The position numbers and the translations under genes were made by a program. 64,000 nt of DNA from Saccharothrix espanaensis DSM 44229 (GTDB lineage Bacteria > Actinomycetota > Actinomycetes > Mycobacteriales > Pseudonocardiaceae). Where the stretch lies: positions 4,092,001 through 4,156,000 of the forward strand of contig NC_019673.1 in the NCBI RefSeq assembly GCF_000328705.1, in the 5' to 3' direction. Within the stretch, counting starts at the first letter, position 1. Each line of letters opens with the position of its first letter. The notes beneath the pieces were generated by a model that was not told the DNA's origin, searched no databases, and was given only the letters and a program-made list of their open reading frames with translations. Below, piece after piece: positions 7,025-14,851 of the stretch.

Positions 7025-8430
7025 CCGCTGCCGCGCTGGAGACCGTCAGCTGGGCCGGGCCGGTGGACCTGCCGCTGGCGGGCGAACTGGACGTGCAGGC
7101 GGCGTGCGGGCTGATGCACGTCCACGGCCGCCGGTTCGGCCGCCCCACGAGGCTGGGCCTGGACTACGCGTCGATCACCGCGGTCGAGCTGGCCGGGATC
7201 GGCGCGGCGGCGGTGGAGGTGGCGCGGGCGCGCGGCATCGCGTTGCGGGCGGCGACGACGTCGGTGGCACAGGCCGCGTTGCTCGCCGTGTCGCAGTACC
7301 TGGCGGCGGCGACCGCCGAGCCGCGGCCCGAGCGGCACGAGCCGGGCGGGCCGCCGTTCCGCTCGGCCGAGGGCGTGGCGTTCGAGCTGGACGTGCTGGA
7401 CGCCGAGGTGTGGCAGCGGTTCTGGGCGGCACTGGGCGCGGGGCGGCGGGCCGTCGAACACGGGTGGCGGTCGTTTCCGCACCGGTTCGCCACGGCCACC
7501 TGCCCGCTGCCCGCCGAGCTGCTCGACCTGACCGCGCTGACGCCGATCGCGGAGGTGGCGGAGGTGGCGCGGCGGACCGGGGCCACGCTGGTCCGGGTGG
7601 CGTCGCGGGTCGTGGACCACCTGCACGCCTACCGGTCCACGCCCCTGGGCGACGCCTCGCGCTCGGCACCGGGCGGCGTGGTGCGGCGGGACGCGGGCCT
7701 CACGTCGCCGTTGTCCGGTCTGGTGGTGCTGGAGTCGTGCCGGCGGGTGCAGGGGCCGCTGGCGGGACACCTCCTGGGCCTGCTGGGCGCGACCGTGGTG
7801 CGGATCGAGCCGCCGGGCGGCGACCCGTCGCGCGGCGTGCCGCCGATGGCGGGCGACTGCTCGGCGCGCTTCCTGGCGGTGAACCGGGGCAAGCAGGTGG
7901 TCGAGGTCGACCTGCGCACGCCCGCCGGGCGGCGCTGCGCGCTGGAACTGGCGTCGGCGGCGGACGTGTTCCTGCACGACTGGGCTCCGCGCCGCGCCGA
8001 CGCGTGGGCGCTGGGACCCGAGGACGTCGCCCGCGCGCGGCCGGGGATCGTCTACGCGCACGCGTCCGGCTGGGGCGGCGAACTCGGCCCGGAACCGCCG
8101 CCGGGCAGCGATTTCCTGGTCCAGGCGCACGCCGGCGTGCCGCCGACGCTGATGACCGTCGTGGAGGTGTTCGGCGGGCTGGTGGCGGCGCACGGGATCG
8201 TCGACGGCCTGCTGCGGCGGGTGCGCACCGGGCGCGGCCGGTCGGTGGCGACGTCGCTGCTCTCGGCCGCCTCCCGGCTCAACGCCCGGTCGCGCGGCCG
8301 GTGCGCGGCCCCGCTGACCGTGCCGGTGCGCACCGACCTGGCGGGCCTGGGCCGCGACCCCCGGTTCGCCCGCGCGCTCGTCCGGGACGGGTGCGTGTTC
8401 CCCGCCTCGCCCTGGGAGTTCGTGCGATGA
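7021..8430 (+). CDS. CaiB/BaiF (family III) CoA-transferase-like protein with duplicated halves
   Basis: This 469-aa protein has two family III-like parts. Residues 1-200 resemble the second half of a CaiB enzyme (VQAACGLMHVHG, LGLDYAS, TSVAQAALLAVSQYLA). From about residue 230 a canonical start appears (SGLVVLES, GPLAGHLLGLLGATVVRIEPPGGDPSRG, NRGKQVVEVDLRTPAGR). It then runs to a second copy of the same half motif (FLVQAHAG, GGLVAAHGIVDGLL, VATSLLSAA). The catalytic Asp usually found in this family's central region is not obvious. It sits between methyltransferase and acyl ligase, coupled by overlaps, so it may transfer CoA to or from the acid that the ligase handles. Confidence 0.7.
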   Translation: MTAAALETVSWAGPVDLPLAGELDVQAACGLMHVHGRRFGRPTRLGLDYASITAVELAGIGAAAVEVARARGIALRAATTSVAQAALLAVSQYLAAATAEPRPERHEPGGPPFRSAEGVAFELDVLDAEVWQRFWAALGAGRRAVEHGWRSFPHRFATATCPLPAELLDLTALTPIAEVAEVARRTGATLVRVASRVVDHLHAYRSTPLGDASRSAPGGVVRRDAGLTSPLSGLVVLESCRRVQGPLAGHLLGLLGATVVRIEPPGGDPSRGVPPMAGDCSARFLAVNRGKQVVEVDLRTPAGRRCALELASAADVFLHDWAPRRADAWALGPEDVARARPGIVYAHASGWGGELGPEPPPGSDFLVQAHAGVPPTLMTVVEVFGGLVAAHGIVDGLLRRVRTGRGRSVATSLLSAASRLNARSRGRCAAPLTVPVRTDLAGLGRDPRFARALVRDGCVFPASPWEFVR

Positions 8431-9923
8431 CCTGGCGCTCCGCCAACGGTGTCGAGCTGCGCGACCTGGTGCCCGAGGCGACCCGCCGGGGCTGGGTGGC
8501 GGCCGGCCACTGCCCGGACCTCGACCTCTGCTCGCTGTGGCGCGACCGGGTCGCCCGGCACCCCCGGCGCACCGCCGTGGTGGACGAGCGGGGCGCGCTG
8601 GACTACGCCTCGCTCGACGCCGAGGTGCGCCGGCTGGCCGGCGCGCTGCACGGGTTCGGGCCGGCGGACATCATCGGCGTGCGGGTGCCCAACGGCCGGG
8701 ACGCGGTGATCGCCGAACTGGCCGTGGCCGCGGTCGGCGCGGTCGCGCTGCCGTTCGCGGGCGGCCTGGCCGACGCGGTGAGCCTGCTCGCCCGGTCCCG
8801 GGCGAGCGCGCTGATCACCGACTCGCCCGGCCCGGAAGGACTGCCGCACCTGCGGAAGGTGCTGCCGGTGAGCGCGCGCGGGCCGGTCTGGCGGCCGGTG
8901 CCGGTCGACCCGGAGGCCCCGGCCCGGATCCTGGTCTCGTCCGGACCGCGGGCCGAGCCGACGATGGTGGCCTACTCGCACAACGCGGTCGCCGGCGGCC
9001 GGGGCAACCACCTGCGGGCGGTGCACCGGGGCACGGCGGTGTGGCGGGACCTGGTGCTGGTGCCGCTGTCGTCGGCGTTCGGGTCGTTCGGGGCGGCGGT
9101 CACGCTGTGCCGGTTCGGCGGCACGGTGCTGCTGATGCGCCGGTTCGACGCCCTCTCGGCGTTGCGGGTGGTCGCCCGCCAGCGGCCGACGCACGTGTTC
9201 GGCGCGCCCGGGATGCTCGCCCGGATGGCCGCCGCCGCGTCCACTGTGGACACCTCATCGCTGCGGGCGGTGGTGGCCGGCGGTGATGTCCTGCCGCCGC
9301 CGGTGCTGCGGGCGTGCCGGGTGGCGTTCGGCGTCGACGTGGTCGACGTCTACGGCTCCCCGGAGGGCGTCGACTGCCACACCACCACCCCGGAGCACGG
9401 GGCGGGCCGGCCGGACCCGGCGGTCGCCGACATCCGGGTGGTCGACGGCGAGATCTGCGGCCTGGGCCCGATGACCCCGCTGTGCCACGTCGGAGTGCCC
9501 TCGCCCCGGCTGCCCGGTGGCTGGGTGCGCACCGGCGACCAGGGCCGGTTCGACGCGAGCGGTGTGCTGCACGTCGAGCGGCGGCTCGCGCGGGTGGTGA
9601 TCCGGGGCGGCTACCCGATCAGCCCCGCCGAGGTCGAGCAGGCGCTGGGCGCGCACCCCGGTGTCTCGGAGGTCGCGTGCGTGCCGGTGCCCGACCGGGA
9701 ACTCGGCGAGCGGCTGTGCGCGTGCGTGAGCCCGAAACCCGGCCACCCGGCCCCGGACCTGCCGCAGCTCACCGCGTTCCTGGCCGACCGGCAGGGGGTG
9801 ACCCGGCACAAGCTGCCCGAGTTCCTGTTGGTGCTGCCCGACTTCCCGGTGGGTCCCACCGGGAAGGTGTGCCTGCGGACGTTGGCCAGGCTTGCCGCCG
9901 AACGGCACGGGGGAACCCGGTGA
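8427..9923 (+). CDS. AMP-dependent acyl-CoA synthetase/ligase-like protein
   Basis: This 498-aa ANL-superfamily protein has an N-terminal domain (WRDRVARHPRRTAVVD, ALDYASLDAEVRRLAG), the A5-like VDVYGSPEG, the A7/A8 hinge GWVRTGDQGRFD and VIRGGYPISPAEVEQAL, and the C-terminal catalytic lysine in GPTGKVCLR. The phosphate-binding loop, usually TSGTTGxPKG, reads LVSSGPRAEPTMVAYSHN, so its Gly/Thr residues are replaced. This may reduce or change adenylation. ATG 8427 overlaps the CoA-transferase stop. It is the last gene of the run, followed by a hairpin. The likely role is activation of a carboxylic acid, if active. Confidence 0.75.
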   Translation: MTWRSANGVELRDLVPEATRRGWVAAGHCPDLDLCSLWRDRVARHPRRTAVVDERGALDYASLDAEVRRLAGALHGFGPADIIGVRVPNGRDAVIAELAVAAVGAVALPFAGGLADAVSLLARSRASALITDSPGPEGLPHLRKVLPVSARGPVWRPVPVDPEAPARILVSSGPRAEPTMVAYSHNAVAGGRGNHLRAVHRGTAVWRDLVLVPLSSAFGSFGAAVTLCRFGGTVLLMRRFDALSALRVVARQRPTHVFGAPGMLARMAAAASTVDTSSLRAVVAGGDVLPPPVLRACRVAFGVDVVDVYGSPEGVDCHTTTPEHGAGRPDPAVADIRVVDGEICGLGPMTPLCHVGVPSPRLPGGWVRTGDQGRFDASGVLHVERRLARVVIRGGYPISPAEVEQALGAHPGVSEVACVPVPDRELGERLCACVSPKPGHPAPDLPQLTAFLADRQGVTRHKLPEFLLVLPDFPVGPTGKVCLRTLARLAAERHGGTR

Positions 9924-9929
9924 AGCGGT

Positions 9930-9960
9930 CGCCCGGGGCGCGGTCGACGCGCCCGGGTCG
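9930..9960 (+). terminator. Hairpin after the acyl-CoA ligase gene
   Basis: GCCCGGGGCGCG and CGCGCCCGGGTC pair across GTCGA with one bulge, 7 nt after the stop codon. There is no U-tract, which is normal for actinomycetes. Confidence 0.55.
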
Positions 9961-10123
9961 CGGCTGCATCCTGTCGGTATCCGCACTCTGTGGCGTCTTT
10001 CCGGGCGGGTTGTGTCACTCGACCAGGTGAGTGGCATGACCTGAAAGTGGTGGCCACTGCCACGGTTGTAGCGTGCTCGCCACCCTCCCCGACGCTCACC
10101 ACGCAATCCCGAGAGGATTCGCA

Positions 10124-11140
10124 GTGCGACCACTCCGCGCCTTGGCCGCGTCACTCCTGCTCGTCGCCACCCTGCTGGCCCCGTCCGCGCGGGCCGACTC
10201 CGCCGTCGAGTGCACCGAGACCGACCTCCCGGTGTCGCTGGGCCTGTTCACCCAGACCGTGCACGGCCAACTGTGCCTGCCCACCGGGGCCTCTCCGGAC
10301 ACCGTCCAACTCCTCCTCCACGGTGCCAGCTACAACCGCCGGTACTGGGACCTGCCGGTCGACGGCGGCTCGTACTCCTACCAGCGCGACCTGGCCCGGC
10401 GCGGGGTCGCGACCTTCGCCGTGGACTGCGTCGGCTCGGGCGAGAGCTCCCAGCCGCCGAGCGTCCTGGTCACCGGCGTCAGCCAGGCTTCCGTGGTGCA
10501 CCAGGTGGTCGGCAAGCTGCGGGCCGGCCACGTCCTGGGCCACCGCTTCGACCGCGTCGTGCTGGTCGGCCACTCGATGGGCTCGGGACTGGCGGTGGTC
10601 GAGGCGGCCACCTACCGGGACGTGGACGGCGTCGTGCTCACCGGGTTCAGCCACTCGGTGAACTTCCCGGAGGTCGCCCGCGTCTTCGTGGAGGGCGTCC
10701 GGCCGGCGGTCCTGGACCCGGTGCTGGCGCAGCGCGGCTCGGACCCCGGCTACGTCACCACGGCGCCGGGTGCGCGCCGGGTGTTCCACGACCCGGGCGC
10801 GATCGACCCGGCGGTGCTCGCGGCCGACGAGGCGACCAAGGACCAGTTCCCCGCCACGGTCGTGACCGACCTGCTGGCGCTGGCGTTCCTGAGCCCGCTG
10901 ACCCGGGAGATCTCCGTTCCGATCCTGGTGGTCAACGGCCAGGTGGACTCGCTGTTCTGCGCGTCGCTGTGCGAGGACCGCACGACGTTCCTGGACTCCG
11001 AGGACCTGTACTTCGCGTCGAACACCCCGGTGGACGCTTTCCTGTTGCCGCAGGCGGGTCACAGCCACGGCTACGCGCCCAACGCCGCCGACTACCGCAC
11101 CGCCGTGGTGAACTGGATGAACGCTCACTTCACGCCGTGA
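10124..11140 (+). CDS. Secreted alpha/beta hydrolase
   Basis: GTG 10124 follows GAGAGGA and gives a clear Sec signal peptide (RPLRALAASLLLVATLLAPSA, cleavage after ARA). The mature enzyme has the oxyanion region LLLHGASYNRRYWD, the nucleophile elbow GHSMGSG (near residue 150), and a late Asp/His pair in LLPQAGHSHGYAPN. Length (338 aa) fits secreted esterases or haloperoxidase-like hydrolases of actinomycetes. It is monocistronic with its own upstream region (9961-10123). It acts outside the cell; the substrate cannot be told. Confidence 0.8.
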   Translation: MRPLRALAASLLLVATLLAPSARADSAVECTETDLPVSLGLFTQTVHGQLCLPTGASPDTVQLLLHGASYNRRYWDLPVDGGSYSYQRDLARRGVATFAVDCVGSGESSQPPSVLVTGVSQASVVHQVVGKLRAGHVLGHRFDRVVLVGHSMGSGLAVVEAATYRDVDGVVLTGFSHSVNFPEVARVFVEGVRPAVLDPVLAQRGSDPGYVTTAPGARRVFHDPGAIDPAVLAADEATKDQFPATVVTDLLALAFLSPLTREISVPILVVNGQVDSLFCASLCEDRTTFLDSEDLYFASNTPVDAFLLPQAGHSHGYAPNAADYRTAVVNWMNAHFTP

Positions 11141-11217
11141 GCGCGACACCGGGAGTTCACCTCCGGTTGGGGAACGAGCGGTGCCGATCTTCCGTCTGAC
11201 CGACGGAGGTTCCCCAC

Positions 11218-12777
11218 ATGCTGCGTTATCTGACGCTCGTCGGTGCGGCGACCGCCGCCGTCGCACCGTTCCTGTCGGGCGGGGCCGCGCGCCCGGAACC
11301 GGTGGACGGCCCGGTCATCGGGCTGGCGGTCGGCGTGATCGCGGTGGCCGCGCTCGGGTTCGCGCGGCACCGGGCCGCACGGATCACCGCCGTGCTGGGC
11401 GCGGTGGTCGCCCTGGGCCTGGTGCTCTGGGCGCTGGTGACCGACGTCGGCGCGGGGTTGACCGGGCCGCGCCTGCCGGTGTTGGCGGTGGGCTCGCTGG
11501 CCGTCGCGATCGGCGTCGGCCTGTCCGGCAGTTGGCGGCCCCGGCCGGTCGGGGTGCTGGCGGCGGTCGTCGCGGTGGCCGCCGCGGTGCTCGCGCCCGC
11601 CGGTGCCGACGCGGTGATCGTCGAGTCGGTGACCCGGGACGCCCGGGACTTCGCGCCGCCGCCGGTCGCCGAGGAGCTGACCGGGCGCCAGTGGGCGTGG
11701 CAGCCCCCGGCGGACGTCGTCGGGGTCGTCGCGGCCGGGCACGGGGTGGTCGTCGGCGTCGGCGGCGGTGCCGTCGTCGCGCTGGACGGCGCGGACGGCG
11801 ACGAGCAGTGGCGCTACACCCGGCACGGCGCGTTCGTCGGCACGCTGGCCGCGTCGAAGGACGGCAAGGCCGTCGTGGCGACCTTCCGGTCCCGGCTCGC
11901 CACCCGCAACGACCTGCTGGTGGTGCTGGACGCCGACACCGGTGCCGTGCGGTTCGAGAAGGTCGTCCCGGCGGTGGTGGCCGAGATCGAGGACATCGCG
12001 CCCGGCACGACCGCGCTGGCGTTGCGGGACCGGGACCTGATCACCGCCTACGACCTGGTCACCGGCGACGAGAAGTGGCGCTGGACCCCGCCGGACGGGT
12101 GCACCTCGCCCTACGCGCGCGCGGTGCGCGGCAAGACCACCGTGCTGGCCCCCGTCGAGTGCCCGGACGCCGCCCGGCTGGTCGCGCTGGACGAGGCGAC
12201 CGGCGTCGAGCGGTGGCAGCACCAGGTCGGGCTCGGCAAGGACGACCGCCGGCGGCTGGACGTCCACCTCGCGGGCACCCCGGACGGCGCGGTGGTGTCG
12301 GCGCGGCTGATCTCCACCCGGGCGCTGCCCGGTTCGGTCACCAGCGGCCTGTTCGACGCCGAGACGGGGAAGCTGCTGCACCGGGCCGATCCGCGCTGGG
12401 TCGTGCGGGCCGACCGCGGCCCGCGGGTGCTGCTGGAGGTGCAGGACGGGGCCGAACCCCGGGAGCTCGAGGTCCTCGACCTGGCCGCCGGCACCAGCCG
12501 CCCGCTCGACCCGGCCGCGTGCCGGGACCGCACCGATGACGTCACCACGGCGACCACGTACGTGCGCAAGTGCGCCGACAACGGGCGTGAGGTGACCGTG
12601 GTGCTCCAAGGCTTGGACGGATCGCCGGCGGTCGCGGTGCCGGTGCGGATGGACGGCTCGGGCAGCGTGCCGGAGTCGTTCCTGGTCGCCGCACCGGGCG
12701 CGGTCGTGATCGCGCGGGGCACCTCCGGCGGCACCCCGTCGCCGGTGGTCGGGCTCACCGGGGGCGCGCCTGCGTAG
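11218..12777 (+). CDS. Membrane-anchored PQQ-like beta-propeller protein
   Basis: This 519-aa protein starts 9 nt after GGAGG. Residues 1-140 contain four or five hydrophobic helices. The remainder is a propeller of repeated PQQ-type blades: VVALDGADGDEQWRY, VVLDADTGAVRFEK, TAYDLVTGDEKWRW and LVALDEATGVERWQH. The Trp-containing ends of these blades are typical of the PQQ-like domain in BamB-like and actinobacterial surface proteins. No PQQ-dehydrogenase active site was seen, so a structural or protein-binding role at the cell surface is more likely than catalysis. Confidence 0.75.
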   Translation: MLRYLTLVGAATAAVAPFLSGGAARPEPVDGPVIGLAVGVIAVAALGFARHRAARITAVLGAVVALGLVLWALVTDVGAGLTGPRLPVLAVGSLAVAIGVGLSGSWRPRPVGVLAAVVAVAAAVLAPAGADAVIVESVTRDARDFAPPPVAEELTGRQWAWQPPADVVGVVAAGHGVVVGVGGGAVVALDGADGDEQWRYTRHGAFVGTLAASKDGKAVVATFRSRLATRNDLLVVLDADTGAVRFEKVVPAVVAEIEDIAPGTTALALRDRDLITAYDLVTGDEKWRWTPPDGCTSPYARAVRGKTTVLAPVECPDAARLVALDEATGVERWQHQVGLGKDDRRRLDVHLAGTPDGAVVSARLISTRALPGSVTSGLFDAETGKLLHRADPRWVVRADRGPRVLLEVQDGAEPRELEVLDLAAGTSRPLDPAACRDRTDDVTTATTYVRKCADNGREVTVVLQGLDGSPAVAVPVRMDGSGSVPESFLVAAPGAVVIARGTSGGTPSPVVGLTGGAPA

Positions 12778-12781
12778 TCAC

Positions 12782-12975
12782 CCGGCGATTCGACCTGCCG
12801 GGTCCGCACGTTCGAGGCCGGGCAGACCTCCAGCGGCACGTGGTGTTCGGCCAGGCAGGCCGGCAGCGCCGGGTCGGCGGCGGCAGGGCGTGGACGAACG
12901 AACGCATGGCTGCGCTGGACGAATTCGCGTTCGGTGTCGGCCCCGTAGAGGGGCAGCTTGAACTCCGTCACGGTT
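12782..12975 (-). pseudogene. Adenosine deaminase relic
   Basis: Reading right to left, one frame gives AAADPALPACLAEHHVPLEV followed by CPASNVRTRQVES. This is the well-conserved adenosine deaminase segment around the CPTSN motif and its preceding helix. There is no catalytic HxH metal site upstream and no NSDDP segment downstream, and the frame runs straight on into the neighbouring gene. Only about 60 residues of the roughly 340-aa enzyme remain. Confidence 0.5.
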
Positions 12976-13027
12976 CGCACCGCAACAGATTGACCGCAGG
13001 CGCACCAAGGGGTTGCGCCCGACGGGT

Positions 13028-13306
13028 TCAGCGCTGCGGTTGCGGCGGGCAGCGCGCCGCGTCGCCGGCGTCGTACACGACCGAACCGGCGAGAGCGGCC
13101 CGGGAGCGCTCGTGGTGGTAGCGGCACAGCAGCAGGTCCACCGGGTGGGCCGGGTCGTCGGGCAGCGTCACCAGCACGACGACGGCGGGCTTGGCGGAGC
13201 AGCAGCACGACCGCTCGGCCGACCACAGCACCGGTGCCCACTCGGACGCGAGCGGGGACACCTGCTCGGCGATGGCCCGCCGGAGCCAGTAGAGGTTGTT
13301 GTCCAC
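13028..13306 (-). CDS. Small Cys-rich protein (92 aa), DUF7455-like zinc-binding candidate
   Basis: Codon bias is strongly gene-like over the full length. The protein has AERSCCCSAKPAVVVLV and then LLLCRYHHERSRAAL, a Cys-rich pair followed by C-x2-H-H. This pattern matches small actinobacterial metal-binding proteins of the DUF7455 kind. There is no signal peptide or membrane helix. The start ATG at 13306 lies 7 nt after a GACGCT -10-like hexamer, so the message is probably leaderless. A DevR-box-like palindrome sits about 31 nt further upstream (13342-13355), suggesting control by low oxygen or redox state. Family assignment is moderate; function is unknown. Confidence 0.6.
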   Translation of the reverse strand: MDNNLYWLRRAIAEQVSPLASEWAPVLWSAERSCCCSAKPAVVVLVTLPDDPAHPVDLLLCRYHHERSRAALAGSVVYDAGDAARCPPQPQR

Positions 13307-13312
13307 CCCGGC

Positions 13313-13355
13313 AGCGTCACACGGCGAGGCGGCCCGTGGCAGGGACCTAAGTCAC
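13313..13355 (-). promoter_or_regulatory. Putative DevR-type box and -10 for the Cys-rich gene
   Basis: GGGACCTAAGTCAC (13342-13355 on the plus strand) is an imperfect palindrome close to the mycobacterial DevR/DosR consensus GGGACTWWAGTCCC. Reading toward the gene, its centre is about 31 nt before GACGCT (13318-13313), which is 7 nt before the start codon. The same spacing recurs at two other genes in this window. Confidence 0.5.
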
Positions 13356-13715
13356 TGCGGGGCACGAAAGAGCCGGGAAAGCCACGGAAAGTCAGCGGTT
13401 CCCGGGGTGCAGACCGGGAAAGCCGAGCGGGGTTCACAGTCCCACCGCAACGACACCTCGCCACGCCGCGAATCGTGGCCCGTCAGGTCCAGGTGCGGGG
13501 CGTCGCGGGTGAACGCCTCGGCGACCAGCGCCGGATCGGCTGCCGCGCCGTCGAAGCCGCCACCGCCGCGCCCACTTGACTTCCAGCGTCGCCCGCTGAC
13601 CTGCCGGCACACCGAGCAGCACGGCCCGCTCGTCGCCCGTGGTGGGGCCGTCGAACCTGGTGTCCCGGGCGAACAACTCGGCTCTGCGCCGCCTTTCGAC
13701 CATGTCCGCGATCAT
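13352..13715 (-). pseudogene. DUF664/DinB-like protein relic, frameshifted
   Basis: Two minus-strand frames carry complementary pieces. The upstream one has RFDGPTTGDERAVLLGVPA and QRATLEVKW, the start of DUF664/DinB proteins. The downstream one has AFTRDAPHLDL and RRGEVSLRW, the middle of the same family. The joining region is Arg-rich noise, and the C-terminal part with the HxxxH-like metal residues is missing. A frameshift plus deletion explains this. Confidence 0.45.
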
Positions 13716-13812
13716 GCCCGCCCGCCCTGGCGACGGTCAGTGCACCCGGTTCACCCGAACGTGCAAGCGTGTCCGGGATGTGGGAAGGCCGTTCCGCCAG
13801 ATCGGAGCACCC

Positions 13813-13828
13813 TACGCTCGCGATCGTG
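13813..13828 (+). promoter_or_regulatory. Leaderless promoter of the oxygenase/transport operon
   Basis: TACGCT (13813-13818) ends 7 nt before GTG 13826, and there is no Shine-Dalgarno. The arrangement predicts a transcript starting at or next to the start codon. It is also the reason for choosing this start over the in-frame ATG upstream. Confidence 0.5.
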
Positions 13829-14851
13829 AGTTCCCCGACCGCCCGCGCACTGCCGTTGATCGACATCTCCCGCTTCCGCGGCCCCGCCGCCGACCGCTCC
13901 GCGTTCCTCGCCGACCTGCGCCGCGCGGCGCACGAGGTCGGGTTCTTCTACGTCGTCGGGCACGGCGTGCCGGAGGAGCTGACCTCGGGCATCTTCGCCG
14001 TGGCGCGGGAGTTCTTCGCACTGCCGCTGGAGGACCGGCTCGCCGTCGAGAACCTCCGCTCGCCCCAGTTCCGCGGCTACACCCGCACCGGGCACGAGTA
14101 CACCGGGGGAGTGCCGGACTGGCGCGAACAGCTCGACATCGGCCCCGAACGAGCGGTCTTGGAGGTCGGCACCGGCGAACCGCTGTGGCGGCGGCTGATC
14201 GGGCCCAACCAGTGGCCCGGGGGGCTGCCCGCGCTGCGCACGACGACGTTGGCGTGGCAGGCCGAAGCGCTGCGGGTCAGCCGCGAGGTGCTGCGCGCGC
14301 TGGCCGCCGCGCTGGGCCAGGACGAGGGCTACTTCGACACCTGGTTCGACGAGGAGGCCTCGACCCACGTCAAGATCGTCCGCTACCCCGGGCGGCCGGC
14401 CGACGACGTCGACCAGGGCGTGGGCGCGCATAAGGACTACGGCTACCTGGCGCTGCTGCAACAGGACGACGTCGGCGGACTGCAGGTGCAGGCGGCCGAC
14501 GGCGGCTGGATCGACGCCACCCCGGTCCCCGGCAGCTTCGTGGTCAACATCGGCGAGATGCTGGAGATCGCCACGCAGGGCTACCTCACCGCGACCCGAC
14601 ACCGGGTGGTCAGCCCGCCCGCCGGGGTGGAGCGGTTCTCCGTGCCGTTCTTCCTGGGCCCCAGGCTGGACGCCGTGGTGGAACCGCTGGAACTGCCCGC
14701 CGACCTCGCGGCCGGGGCGCGCGGCGTGAGCCAGGAGGCGGACAACCCGCTGCACGCGGCGTTCGGCGACAACGCGGTGGTCGGCTGGCTGCGCTCGCAC
14801 CCGGAGGTGGCGCGGCGCTGGTGGGCCGACGTCGTGGCGGAGCGCGGATGA
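13826..14851 (+). CDS. 2-oxoglutarate/Fe(II) oxygenase, isopenicillin N synthase-like
   Basis: This 341-aa protein has the N-terminal DIOX_N domain (LPLIDISRF, EVGFFYVVGHGV) and a C-terminal 2OG-Fe(II) domain. The iron triad is GAHKDYG (His and Asp) plus ATRHRV (distal His), and the 2-oxoglutarate-binding Arg lies in VERFSVPFF. Length is usual for this superfamily. It opens a ten-gene overlapping run and is coupled to the sulfhydrylase (ATGA overlap). Next to a peptide-type importer it probably hydroxylates or cleaves an imported small molecule. The substrate is not known. Confidence 0.85.
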   Translation: MSSPTARALPLIDISRFRGPAADRSAFLADLRRAAHEVGFFYVVGHGVPEELTSGIFAVAREFFALPLEDRLAVENLRSPQFRGYTRTGHEYTGGVPDWREQLDIGPERAVLEVGTGEPLWRRLIGPNQWPGGLPALRTTTLAWQAEALRVSREVLRALAAALGQDEGYFDTWFDEEASTHVKIVRYPGRPADDVDQGVGAHKDYGYLALLQQDDVGGLQVQAADGGWIDATPVPGSFVVNIGEMLEIATQGYLTATRHRVVSPPAGVERFSVPFFLGPRLDAVVEPLELPADLAAGARGVSQEADNPLHAAFGDNAVVGWLRSHPEVARRWWADVVAERG

